Positions 1 to 14,626 of a stretch of 64,000 nt of DNA are shown piece after piece. Source of the stretch: Absidia repens (lineage: Eukaryota > Mucoromycota > Mucoromycetes > Mucorales > Cunninghamellaceae). Within the stretch, counting starts at the first letter, position 1. Every line of letters starts with the position of its first letter. The notes below the pieces were generated by a model. It had not been told where the DNA came from, ran no database searches, and saw only the letters and a list, made by a program, of their open reading frames with translations. The translations under genes were made by a program, and so were the position numbers. Where the stretch lies: NCBI GenBank assembly GCA_002105175.1, contig MCGE01000011.1, forward strand, positions 248,001 through 312,000, given 5' to 3'.

Positions 1-104
1 TAGTCAGGTGCATTATCTTCGGTTTAAAATAAGAGCTTTGAATGGCATTTCAAGGTGACACAGGCGAAAATAGCTGATCGATCGGCGTTTACAATTACAG
101 GGTG

Positions 105-135
<31 letters not shown>

Positions 136-192
136 GTTACAAAGATCTCCACCTTGTTCTGGTAAGGACATCCTTTTTCTGACATTTCCCTT

Positions 193-1577
193 ATGCCAAA
201 ATTGACATTTCTGAAACAGAAATGGACAATTAAACAACAAGAACTATTTGATTCAGTGATTATAGAGCTGGAAAAACTTGACATTTACGATGGTAAGTGA
301 GTGATTCTTGACGAATGATTCGCGTCATTTATATTGACCAACTTTTCATACGATATACCGTAGATGTGTCCTTTCTCATGGCTAATTTGATGGAAATCAG
401 CGAAAAAACATCTATTGCTTTACCGGTAAAACAAGAAAACAAAAGCTCGAGACTTCACTGCTTGATCCCACCAATTTGACGACGATCTGTTATTATTATC
501 CTGTAGGTACTCGGTGCACTGCGGCAGCAACTTGTGTCGCTCAGCAATTGCCAAGTCGATAGCACGATAACGGAAGCCAGGTACATCCGAACAGCGTTTC
601 CTCACTTGAATGACTGTATTTTGGGTGGGTTGCGATTGGGTGACCTGATTGAAATCACTAGTACCGATACACCACTTTTGGAGAAGGTAAGCCATATCGT
701 CAAATCATCATGTCAAGCATTGACACTTTTGGTGCCTCACATAGTTCTCCATGAATGTGATTGAAAGCTTTTTGGCCCAATATTCTCTCGGCAAGGTCAT
801 CCATATTGATACAGCTGGTCGATTCCGCTCAAGACTTTTGAGCTCCCCACAGGTAAAGGTTTTGAAGAAAATAAGAACATATATAATAGTAAGCTTACCG
901 CACTACTCTACAGTTGCCATTATCACGAATCGAATGCAACAAAGCATTTACAATCACAACCATCGACCAACTGATAGAACGCTACGGTGCACTTTATCTT
1001 GCTTCAAAGCGGCATCAGCATCATCGGAATCCGCAACCTCTTTTGATTGTGGTTGAGGATATGGGATACGTACTAGACTCGAATTGGAATACAACTACAG
1101 ATCAAGGTAAGCTGAATATGAACGAACGCGATCCTGTCCTTAAGATCAATAGTATGTATTAATATATCTGTTTTTTCACGTTTTGTTGTAGTGCTCAAGC
1201 TTCATCAAACCATCCTACTCTTGAAATCCATGGACATATGTATTATGGTATGAAGAAGAAATAGAAAAAAGTGTTTCTTTAAACACTTAGGTGATCTGAT
1301 TTTAAAGTATATGTATACCGGAAAAATAGGCTAGTTACCACGCAGTCCCTAATATACCTCGACGTCATGTAAACAGCTGGAATAATATGATCGATCAACG
1401 AATGGTTCTATCTTATACCGGCGGAAATCAAGTGCTGGCAAGTATCTCGAAGGCAAGACATGTGGTAAGACTTGTAGTATTTATAGAGGCAATGGAATCG
1501 ATTGACTAAATTTACTATCATATTTATCTCTTTATACCACCTAGAAAACACCTCAAGACTGTCATCTATCCATCTAG
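193..1577 (+). CDS. Rad51-paralog (XRCC2/RAD51D-like) recombination protein
   Basis: Exons by eye: 193-292, 364-425, 507-686, 745-852, 914-1106, 1192-1247, 1330-1464, 1545-1577. All joins keep phase. Reading through the last donor instead ends at 1509 and gives 292 aa, close to XRCC2 length (about 280). Visible family features are the N-terminal IRTAFPHLNDCILGGLRLGD stretch, which matches the start of the RecA-like core, a hydrophobic strand PLLIVVED in the Walker B position, and the C-terminal segment WNNMIDQRMVLSYTGG followed by ISKARH, which aligns well with the end of XRCC2-type paralogs. The Walker A loop is replaced by TSTDTPLLEK, with no GxxGxGKT. By family, such proteins help load or stabilise Rad51 on single-stranded DNA in homologous recombination repair. 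XRCC2 versus RAD51D is not decided. I am fairly sure of the superfamily, less of the orthology and the exact 3' end. Confidence 0.62.
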
Positions 1578-3553
1578 TCACCGAGCTGTTATTCTTTTAT
1601 TTAGTTTAGTTTTGTCCTCCTTATCGACCTATCACTTTTTTTAGTTAATTATTTTCAATTATCATGAATAAAAACCCATTGTATATATCACGTATTTATT
1701 ATAAACTGTTGAATATAGTGCATTGTCAGATTTAATTATCCATAAAAAACTATAAAGGTCGCTTTGTTGAAACATCAATTTTGCATAGGACGATTGCTTT
1801 TACTTGGAAATAAAACTTTTGGTCACGTACTGTGATAGTAAAGATAAAAAGTAACAAAGACACATGGGCTATTCATATATATATAACGCCTTAAGACAGT
1901 TAAAGTCGGTCGGTTTTATTTGAGGGTGGAAGGAACTGCACCACCGACGTTTGCACGCTCCATTTTTCAAATACCGCCCACGTGAATATTTATTTTCTTC
2001 CAGTTTATTTTTTTCACCTCCCTTTCTTTTCATTTTTTCACCATTCAACTTTTTTGAAGTTTTTTTGGACTTGGATTAGTGTCAAGTCTAGTTTAGAAGG
2101 GGATTCAGCTCAGGGATTACAAGATGCATGGGGAACCTCTTTCATTTTGGATCTAGGATTTATGACAACCATTAGTTGGTTTTTGGAGTCCCCATTAGCT
2201 TAGGTTAGTGTTAGCTTGTCATAATTTTTATTTGCATCTGAATAAAATATGTTTCTTTTTATACACTTTAATTAAAACTATCCAATTAAGCTCATTCATT
2301 CCTTGTGCAATAAATCCTTTTTTTTTTCTTTTTTACCACCATTACCCTTTTTTTGATAATGATGACCAGTGTTGTGCTTCAATAAAATATGTCCTTTTAA
2401 TCTTTGTCTTGACCTGTACTGTACAAATACATTATATTAGCTCCAATTTTACAATTGCCCCTTTAAATTAGTGTTGACCATTCCTTAGAGCTCTCATTAC
2501 CCCCCCCCTCATGCTTTCCCCAATAGATCCAGCCAAGATCTTCCTCGTTAAAATAAACTCTCTTTCCCCTTGAAGCCTTAGTATCTACCAATATGCTTCA
2601 GTAAAATGTATTTGAATATTGACCGTCCACTGAGACATCGGATAGTGAACAATGTCGCTATTATAGATGATTTGTGAGTGTCCCGCCAAATACTTGCTTT
2701 GTATTTTACCCCTCCCCAAAGGCCTAGAAATTGGTTTCCAACCTTAGCTCGCCTACTGTCATAGATAGCTATGTTTCTGTTCGATCAATAATATAAATAA
2801 GCTCATGTAGTTCTGTGTGTCACACCATCACTATATATATTTTTTTTTATTTTATTCTGTCTTATCGATGACTACTTTCCCTACCTCCTGCATGCTTGAC
2901 GACTGATTCGCCCAGCAGCATAGAAACTGTAGAAGTTTGTTGCACATAATATATTTTTTTTTTCACATTCTGACGTTTGCTCCATCATTAACATGAATCT
3001 GGCTTTTTATGTATTTTACTTGATCAGCATTTCATTACCCTATATTTTATCAACATATTCATCCAATACAACACCCTCACAGCATCCGTACTGTAATTTT
3101 ATTGTCGGTGTGCGTAAAAGACTGTCATTTTTGTTCAACCATTAAAGACACAGAAATTAATGGCTGTTAATTTCATATTTTTTCTATTGCTTTCATGAAA
3201 TTAACTTATCCCTCAACATTCTGCATTTAGCTGTTGCTCTTCCTTATAAAACCTTAATTGCATAGCACATACCCATTCGCCATTCAATCCTGAACTTAGT
3301 CCGCTGTCATTTCTCTTGTTTTTTACTTTAGACCCATCGCTATAAAAATATAAAATCAATGCAAATAAAACCCAGTAATACAAAGGACAGTATGTAGTTG
3401 AGGGAATAAACGTTTATTTGAGCATTTGTAAAATGCGAATCAAAAGTATGTATATCAAACTGATTACAATTAAAAACAAAAACAAAAAACAAACTATCAA
3501 ACTAACAAATACTAAACTAAATAAATAATAAACTAAAATGTCAAGTAATCGGT
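1578..3553. other. Intergenic gap with repeat copy 1
   Basis: There is no gene model here. The first part holds A/T-rich 3' flank of the Rad51 paralog. About 1960-2800 is repeat copy 1 (listed separately). The remainder, 2800-3550, is AT-rich with scattered TATA/AATAAA words and no convincing reading frame. Confidence 0.6.
1960..2800 (+). repeat. Dispersed repeat, copy 1
   Basis: It begins at CCGCCCACGTGAA (1974), followed by a T/C-rich tract. Next is the conserved core near 2070-2180, with words AGATTAGTGTCAxGxCTAGTT (here with TTGGATTAG), TTTAGAAGGGG, AGGGATTACAAGATGCATGG and TTTCATTTTGGAT. Three AATAAA/AGTAAA-type words follow near 2242, 2382 and 2598. There is no conserved ORF. The same order of blocks recurs at 17.7, 25.4, 39.9 (reverse) and 56.4 kb. 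The 3' boundary is approximate. The class is unknown. Confidence 0.85.
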
Positions 3554-3806
3554 TCATATCAGCTGTACAACTTCATTTTCCGGTTCAGAGATGTTCGCGC
3601 TGGATTCATAGATTTTGCCTAATACTAGGAGACCTTCCGCCCGTAACAGTCGCTCGCTGGCGTTCACTGATTTGTCTTGTAGCAGCATTTCACATACTTT
3701 CCGTAAGGTTGCTTCCACTTCAAATTTTACCATCTGCCACAATGCTTGATAACACTACAAAGGCAAAGGGTAAAATATACTAAGAATGAGTCACCAACAA
3801 CCTCCC

Positions 3807-3837
<31 letters not shown>

Positions 3838-5027
3838 GGTCCTGTTTCTTACCCTCGAAACACATAATTCTTCCAATTCTTGCTGTAAATCAAAATCTTG
3901 TTGTGCTTCTGCCAGTCTGCTATTCTTTTCCACCGTCTGTGAGTCCATACTTGCTTTGACCGTTTTCCACAATGACTTGGTGATATATTTTTTTTCCTTC
4001 ATTGTATAATAAACGCCGGGTAATCCACCAGCACGCTTGATGCCAATATGTTCCTTTGCCTTACTTGAATATAGCCGTCCAACCACAAACAAAAATGAGT
4101 TCCCATACGACGACTGAGCCAGATCATTCGCTTCATGTTGTATTTCCTTTTCAAATGATGACGGTTGATGTTCTGTGCTATACTGACCGCTGAGTCGTTC
4201 CGAGGTGTACGCTGATAGCTTCTCTTTGAGTATCGATGCCAATTTACTGACCCGCTCCGTTTGTCGATATTCTGTCGCTTCCAGCACCGCTTGGTATCGG
4301 TCGTCGGTTTTGTCGAGCGATTCTTGCACAAAAAAGTGTCCAATGTTCAGTTCGCCAATAATATCTATATAATGGACCGAACAGTGAAATATAATAATCA
4401 AACAAAATCGTCCCCAGTCAGTACAAACAACGATATGGTCTAGTTGCATCACGGTTATATTGGCTTACTTTTGAATTTGTCACCGCCGTACATGTGCTGG
4501 AATTGGACACATGGGTCAACGAATCCTTCTGTCGGTTGAAGGCCATCGTAGCGTCCTTTCTTGTCGTATTGCGCCCGAAGTTCAATTGACCCCAGTACTT
4601 GATATGCTTCAGATACGATTTTGAACTATATACAGATGACATAGAGAAAGATAAGAATCATCAGTTAGTGAACCTCCCTCCCCCTCTAAAACTGGATATG
4701 ATCGTCAAAGTAGATTGCGTACCTTTTCTTCAGCATCTGGTGCTTTGTTTTTATCAGGATGGTATTTCTATAGTATAATAAAACAATTAATCAATAAAAA
4801 GAAGAAAGCCATATAGAAAGTCTCATGTAACTTACGATAGCGAGTTTCCTATAAACAAATGAAAAAGAAAGAATTAGTTTCGACAGCCTTTAGATTCACA
4901 AGATGCTGCGGTATCTCGTAATCAAAACTTACTTGTATGCCTTTTTGATAACAAGGTACTCGGCATCCGTTGGTACATTGAGCACGTCATAGTAGTAAGT
5001 ATCAACTGGTGGTTTTGCGAACGACAT
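3554..5027 (-). CDS. DnaJ domain protein with DnaJ-X C-terminal domain (Caj1/Djp1-like)
   Basis: Exons (complement): 4933-5027, 4836-4848, 4723-4767, 4469-4625, 3853-4364, 3554-3754. The protein is 340 aa. The J domain fills the first about 75 residues, starting TYYYDVLNVPTDA, with the HPD motif in KYHPDKNKAP, which is required in Hsp40s to stimulate Hsp70 ATPase. A G/F-like linker is short, and the rest matches the fungal DnaJ-X region (ELNIGHFFVQESLDK, and near the end ALWQMVKFEVEATLRKVC). By family it is a cytosolic or ER/peroxisome-associated co-chaperone of the Caj1/Djp1 group. Exon 2 is only 13 nt and supplies the third base of a lysine codon plus L-A-I; the phase forces its inclusion. 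The last intron carries a long poly-T tract on the + strand. Confidence 0.88.
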
Positions 5028-5898
5028 TACAAGCGGTATTGAAAAAAAAAAAAAAATGAAAAAAAGAGTGGAAAAAAAGAGCAAAGAAAGAGTAATAGTA
5101 AAGATTTCTTTTTACTTTTTTGGACTCCGGACCAAAAATCAAAAATCTGGCGGGCAGCTTTACGATTTTGACAGTCTCTCTAGGAGTAATTCATACTCTA
5201 TTTTTTTCTAAACATCACTAGTAACGGCACACCATTTTTCAGTATATCAACTAATCGTCAATTTAATTAATACAATGAATATGGCTAAAACTAGATACAG
5301 CACTTCACTTACTGTATGTCTTATCCATCCGTTGTCACCTCGTGCCATTGTATTCGGGATTTAAAACGATTTTTTTGATCCCCAGCCCAACACACTGGAT
5401 CTTTGTATCCACTGTGTTGCATCTGTTGCTATAAAAATCACGGTATGCACAACACATGTAGGCAAAATGATTGTGCTTACGATAGTTTCAAACAACAATA
5501 ACATGTCTCCGTCCCCTTCATGATAATTTGCATATTTAACACAACGATAAACTAGCATTCATTGAGATCATTCATTTTACATTCAGTATTAAAATTGCCA
5601 TCACAAATCAAAAATGATATCCGAGCATACGCTCTTTGCCTTTCAATCATATAACCCCCCCCCGATCTCTTTCCCCTTTACAGAAGTCAATAAACAATAT
5701 CCAAGCATACAATCACTGCTTGTCAATCATAAATATACTCCTTCGATTCCTATGAACCATCAGCTCAAGTCAATCATCATAATAAATAAATAAATAAAAA
5801 TTGTACAAATCAGCATTTCATCAACGCTGTTTTTTTATATATATTTTATTTTCAAACAAACATCATCAACACGATGCCCATATATACACAAAATAAAT
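5028..5898. other. Intergenic gap between DnaJ and ADK1 genes
   Basis: It holds the upstream region of the DnaJ gene (with pyrimidine-rich leader on the reverse strand) and the 3' flank of ADK1. It is AT-rich with a C-run near 5651-5660. I see no gene. Confidence 0.5.
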
Positions 5899-7005
<1,107 letters not shown>

Positions 7006-7925
7006 GGTTTTTAACGGTAAAGAGAGAAAAAAAAAAAAAAAAGAAAAAAGAGTGGAAAGGGAGTGAAATGAATTAAAGACAAAAAAAAAAACGTGCGGGG
7101 GTAGAAAAGAAAAGGAAAAGTCACGCCGAGCAATTAAACGCCGATCCTATCTTACCGACCGTGTCACCAGCATGCCCTTTGTAAGGATCAAATGGCAATG
7201 ATGTGTTTTTTTTAGTATCTTTTGCGTGCAGGTTATCATCATCATCTTTTATTTCATCCATCAAGAAAAAAACAAAAAAAGGATCTTCGTATCACCCTCC
7301 TTTCAATCCCTCCCCCCCCCTGCTGCCTGCCGCCCGATGAGGTATGTCCTTACTCCGCCGACTGTGGCTTAACAATTGCCACCCGCCCTTCCCCCCCCCC
7401 TTTTCTCAGATATCTTTCTACAGAGCGTGAGGAAAAAAAAAACACCCCAACTTCTTGAGTTTAGAAAACCCAATAGGAAAGCTCCTATGTTCTAATCAAC
7501 GATCATCGTCATCATCGTCCACCCCCCCCCCAACGGGCACTTGCCTTTTTGTTCATCCGTCCTATACCATACGTAAAAATACAATTTATTTTCCGTCGAG
7601 ATTTTTTTTTTAAAAAAAGAGGTACTATCAAGTTGGGAGGTTTTTTTTTTTTTACAAAAATTGAAAAATGGCATGTGTTAACAACATTACAGATGGATTA
7701 TGTGTAATGGTTGAATAACTGATTGCATAGTGGTCGGTAGCTCATCATATATGATAAAACCCGCCTCTTCTCCACACAGTCATTGCGAACATACAGAAAT
7801 TTGCCAGCGATTTTTGATTTGCCCTTCTAATTTTAAACCCCGGTGGGTGGGTGTCTTTCGCTTCTCGTATATTCTTTTTTTTTTCTGGTTTCTCCTCATA
7901 CACACAATACACATACACTCATACG
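7006..7925. promoter_or_regulatory. Divergent promoter region of ADK1 and SRP54
   Basis: About 920 bp separate two outward-facing start codons, so both promoters must lie here. It contains poly-A/poly-C/poly-T runs and pyrimidine-rich leader sequence before the SRP54 start. No specific factor site is claimed. Confidence 0.5.
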
Positions 7926-10210
<2,285 letters not shown>

Positions 10211-10324
10211 TGATTTTTGTAGCTAGTTATATTATAGTATAGTATAGTGATTCCTTTTTTTTGTTTCCTATGTCTATTTTATTTCGTTTTTTTTTTTTTT
10301 ACTGTTTATATACATATATATTTT

Positions 10325-10330
10325 AATAAA
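10325..10330 (+). terminator. Poly(A) signal of SRP54
   Basis: AATAAA lies 115 nt after the SRP54 stop codon, in a T-rich 3' flank. Confidence 0.55.
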
Positions 10331-10808
10331 CCGTTTTGGCATATTTTTGGGACTTCATGCTATTCGATATACGTCTTCCTTTTTATGTTATGAAAAAAAA
10401 GTGGGATATGATGTGGTAATATGGGGAAGGAGGCTCCGGTTGTGATTATGATGATGATACCTAGATACAGTTATGAGTAGGACTACTGATAATGGCTGCA
10501 GAGAATGCGTGAATGAGCTTTATACTGGTAAATTGCTTATGTGTTCAATTATGGCAGGGACTTAGACGTAGGTGATTTTACAACAGGATCATGTGGCATC
10601 AAAGTCTCATTGTTAAGGATTTTTTGTATCTGTATGGTTATTGAGTGGATTCGAAGGAGCCAACGTAACAACTCGATCATTGACACCTTGGATTAGAAAT
10701 GAACTCCCCATTCATTGACTGCAATTCACAATGGGGCAAGGGTCGGGTATTAAAAATGCAACGATTTTTTTTTTGGCCCTCCATTTTTTTTTTTCTTTCA
10801 AAAATATA
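10331..10808. other. Intergenic gap between SRP54 and NDUFAF2
   Basis: This is the 3' flank of SRP54 and the promoter of the next + strand gene. It is AT-rich with a T tract just before the start codon. No gene was seen. Confidence 0.5.
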
Positions 10809-11532
10809 ATGTCGAAGCAAGTTGGTTTAGTGCAGCGATTATCCTTGGCATACAAAAATGCAAAACTTCCATGGAAAAAAAACGTCCTTGTTGGAACCGA
10901 TCTAGATGGTAATGAATACTGGGAAATGCCTAGTCCCTTAGGTAAGAGAAGTCGATAATAAAAAATAATAAAAAAGGACCCATACTCAATGATTTAAACA
11001 ACAACCTCACTTTCTGTGATTTTCTTTCGTTAGGTGGCAGATATAAACGATGGGTGCAGATGAAGGAGCACGACGATTATGCTGTATTCAACCAAAATCA
11101 ACTTCCAGGTAACAAACAAAGACAAATATATATGGTATGGTTCTAGTATTCATATTGGGGCGGGTAATTGCTTTCTTGGTCGTATTTTGACATAGTGCAA
11201 TGGCAAGCATGGCTACGACATACTCGTTTTGAAGCACCATCCATCCCAGAACTGATCCAAGAACAACGAAGACGGCTTATTATTCAGGAACGAGCGAAAA
11301 AGGTAGACCAAGAATGGGCACAGCGTAAATTACAACTACAAGAAGAACAACGTGAAGCTGCTCGTCTTGAAGAATCTAGGCACAAGCAAGGTAATGAAAC
11401 ATCATCATCAATAGCCTGACCCCCTTTGCTCAATACTAACTTCATTTATTAGAACCAAAAGCATCTGAACCAACTGGACAGGGTGATACCTTCGTTCCTG
11501 GTGAATGGACCCCAACTAATGCTCGGCGATGA
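10809..11532 (+). CDS. NDUFAF2: Complex I assembly factor NDUFAF2 (B17.2L/mimitin type)
   Basis: Exons: 10809-10941, 11034-11108, 11196-11390, 11453-11532, giving 160 aa. The core shows the NDUFA12/NDUFAF2 fold markers: VGTDLDGNEYWEMPSP, GRYKRWVQMKE and QWQAWLRHTRFEAPSIPEL. A charged coiled-coil tail follows (RAKKVDQEWAQRKLQLQEEQ). It ends FVPGEWTPTNARR, which resembles the C-terminus of NDUFAF2 rather than the structural subunit NDUFA12. By family it binds a late complex I intermediate in the mitochondrial matrix and holds the place later taken by NDUFA12. The presence of this gene implies that the fungus keeps respiratory complex I. The alternative, NDUFA12 itself, is less likely because of the long Glu/Arg-rich tail. 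Confidence 0.88.
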
Positions 11533-11911
11533 TGATGGAAGACAATCTCTTTTAGAATAGGATCAATCATATAGCATAGTCACATATTTTAATTACATAG
11601 TCTAGTATAGTTTACTTTGGATGTAGATGTATATTTCTGATTTTATTTTATTTTATTTTATTGAATAAATAGACAATATTGATAATAAATAGAAAAAAGT
11701 TGATCAAGATGACAGATGATGGTGATATGGTGCAGGATAGAGAAGGAAGGGAGTGATATATAGAAAAGATGCTAGCATGGTGGTGGCATGAAGGAACTGG
11801 GAATAGGAATGATTCAGGATGGGAATGATGATGAAATTGTATTCGCATTGACGATAACACTAATAATAGTTGATGAAGGGTAGAATTCATGCTTACAAGT
11901 ACGGAGGTTCA
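11533..11911. other. Convergent 3' ends of NDUFAF2 and Hv1 genes
   Basis: A short gap lies between two stop codons, with AATAAA at 11664-11669 and a TTTTA-repeat stretch. It serves as 3' flank for both genes. Confidence 0.55.
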
Positions 11912-12794
11912 TCAATTTGACAACTGGCGTTGAAGGGCTTCAATACGTTGACGTTCTTCATCAAGTTGTTTTTCTAACAAAGCGCATCGATCGTTGGCTG
12001 TTTCCAGTTGACTGGTCAATTCTTCCACTTGCTCTTCATTTCTGTATGACACGCCTTTCACAACAGCATCCATCACTTTGACAATGCGCCACAAACGGAA
12101 AATGATTAAAAGGCTAAAATGGTTCAAAAGAAAAAAAAAAAAAAAAAAAAAAAAAAAGTAGATCAGTTCACCGTTCACCAAAAAAAAAAAAAAAAAAAAA
12201 AAAAAAAGTGAGTGTAGTTTTTCCCTTACCCTGCTACTTCCCGTTCCCTGCCTCGCAGAACAATATCGAGTATAAAAGTTGCGCCCACCACTATATATAC
12301 GTTTGAAAGAAAGAAAGAAAAGAGAAACATGAGACATGCATTGATTACTGTTGCTTGGTTGCAGTGGCGGGGTTCCTATTTTCTTTTATTTTACCAACAA
12401 TATCGAAAATATGGAGTTTCCAGTGCTCGGTGCCTGGAAGATAGTATCTAGGACCAAAGGCCACAAAAGACAAAAGACACTCCAGTAAAAAGAGACAAGT
12501 GATAACAATCGAAATATCTTCAGCCAGATCGAAAGTAAACAACCACCACTCACTGATAGTCTCTGTCACCGTGATAAAATACAGCGTAGGTGGTTCCGCT
12601 TGACACTCGTGGAAAAAGGTATACAGTATTTGAAACAAAACACAGGCAGCGTCCACCATGGTCAAGCCTAGAATGGTCCAATGAACTTTGTCATTTTCGA
12701 GACGATGACCGAGTGTCTTTCTCCAGGATGCTCGTTCATGTTCTTGAGTTGAAGTGCTATTCACAGTAGGTAATGAGCCGTACGAAGCTGCCAT
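11912..12794 (-). CDS. HVCN1: Voltage-gated proton channel Hv1
   Basis: Exons (complement): 12395-12794, 12230-12290, 11912-12113, giving 220 aa with a four-helix voltage-sensor domain and no pore domain. S1 is HWTILGLTMVDAACVLFQIL. Asp48 sits where the selectivity aspartate of Hv1 channels (D112 in human) lies. S2 contains LAEDISIVITCLFLLE, and S3 is HIFDIVVGATFILDIVL. S4 reads LLIIFRLWRIVKVMDAVV, with voltage-sensing charges R160, R163 and K166 spaced by three; the third position is Lys rather than Arg. The C-terminus from about residue 175 is a heptad-rich coiled coil, as in dimeric Hv1. The family extrudes protons from cytosol on depolarisation. Intron 2 holds two long A tracts on the + strand. 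The arrangement is unambiguous, although no functional data can be read from sequence. Confidence 0.93.
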
Positions 12795-14626
12795 GATGAG
12801 GTAGTTAAAAAGAAAAAAGAGTGTAGGCAAAAAGGATAAGGGATAAAATAATAATAGTCTAGAGTGTGACGATGATGATAACAACTATAAGTAGTGTTAC
12901 ACAAATCCAATATATGACGACCAGTTTGAATGTGTGCTTGGCGCCAAACTGGCGCCGTTTCAAATTACGTTCCTGTTTTTCAGGGGAATGAAAAGTTCCC
13001 TGGATTTATGGATTAGGGACAAAGCCCAAATGAACCTCGATTGACATAAAGGACGCAACTATGATTTTTAAATGAATAATGACTATGTCGTTGGCGAGCT
13101 AAAAGTCAACAACATGAAATTTACTAACTCTTTTTGGAGGGAAAAAATGGTTACCGATCTAATAAATACAGGTCTATCCTTGATAAACAATAGTCTACAA
13201 TGTATATCAAACATTTTTATGACATCTAGTATATATTTGAGGAGCAAAAAAAAAAAAAAAAAAAATAGCTTTTTTCAGTCATGCAGCTCAGACAAGTAAT
13301 TGCAAACAAAAAAAAATAATCTCGAATTTTTGAACGGAGCGCTAATCCTGAGTTTACTCTCTTTCATCCCAGGCGCGTTTATCGAGGGCAAACGTTCTAT
13401 CGTCAGCGGTACGAACTGCGGTTGCGTGGTCAACGAGTCAGATACAATGAAAACAAAAAAAAAAAGCCACGGTTTCAATGTAAAAGCGGTCGCTCGTTTA
13501 TTGACTATATTGTTCTCTTGAACGCGTACAGCAGTGTAGGACAAAATCAAAACAAAGGAATTGGGCGTTGATTTCCATAAAAAATTAAAAAAAAAGACTT
13601 TGAGGGTAGGATATGGTTGATTTAAACGTGATCATATGATGGAGGGGATTTTTATTTACTGTATTATGGATCCATAGTTCATGAAAATAGAAAAATCGTC
13701 TTAAGTCATTTCCTTTTATAGAAAATTTTCTACCTTCTGCCAACTCATATTCTCGTTGTATTATATGTAATTTCTGTATGTGTGCTTTTTTTACTTTGTA
13801 TGTGTGTGTGCGTGTATGATATAATTTGTATTGGCGTCGATCTGTTTTCAATATTAATTCGCAAGTCTTTTTTAATTGAAGATGTGAAATGATATCGTAA
13901 ATTCAACTTGTTGACGTGTATTTGTGAAACAATACAACGGGTTCGTTTTACTATACTGTTCAGTATCATATTTTTAACTAGAGCCAATGATGGCCAGCTC
14001 AATGACTTTTCTGTACATTATGTGAAAATCAAAGAGATGTGCTTATGACCTCAAGGGAGCCAATGGGGAACTATACAAGGTAGCGATAAACCTGTTAAAA
14101 ATATGAGTGAGATGATAGGCCTGGTGGGTTATGAAATTTGAATTAGGTCACGGGTATATATGTGTGACGACTTCCATACTGTAAGAATGCCTACCGAGGG
14201 AGAAATATCATACACATATTTTATTAATGTGGTTACTTTAAGAGAACATATTACGTGGATACTACTGTATTGTAGACTATAAATATGTATCCTTCTCGAG
14301 ATATGTTTTCTGACATTGAATTGTTACACGAAATAATGCCGCCTGGTGAATCGCTGGTTTGTTTAAAAAGAATTTTGTGGTCCTTGTCGCTCTTTTTTTT
14401 CCCCGTGCTTTTTTTTTTCACTCACTCTTTTCTTTTCTCTCTCTTTTTTTTTTATATTTGTTAACTTTTTTTTCACTCTCTCTATTTCCAGAGTTAATTA
14501 CTCTATCAAATTATACGGCTTTAAATTTACCTTATTCTCCTACATCTTTTATTTATACCTTTTCTTTATCATTATTATTATCGTTTACCATAATTCCACT
14601 TTATTCCCGGCGACTACAATATACTA
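12795..14626. other. Gap between Hv1 and importin-like gene
   Basis: This is the shared upstream region of two divergent genes, about 1.8 kb. It contains a GGCGCC pair with a TTGGCGCCAAA palindrome (12938-12948) near Hv1, A tracts near 13247-13265, and a long T/C-rich leader (14390-14480) before the importin-like start. Short overlapping frames around 13275-13550 on both strands look fortuitous. No gene was assigned. Confidence 0.5.

Noticed and set aside
2208..2471. Hydrophobic frame in repeat copy 1 as a membrane protein
   Set aside because: It lies inside the dispersed repeat, and the frame is broken in the other copies.
13275..13550. Antisense pair of about 75-90 aa frames as a small gene
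   Set aside because: Both strands are open, there is no signal or family likeness, and they are flanked by A tracts.
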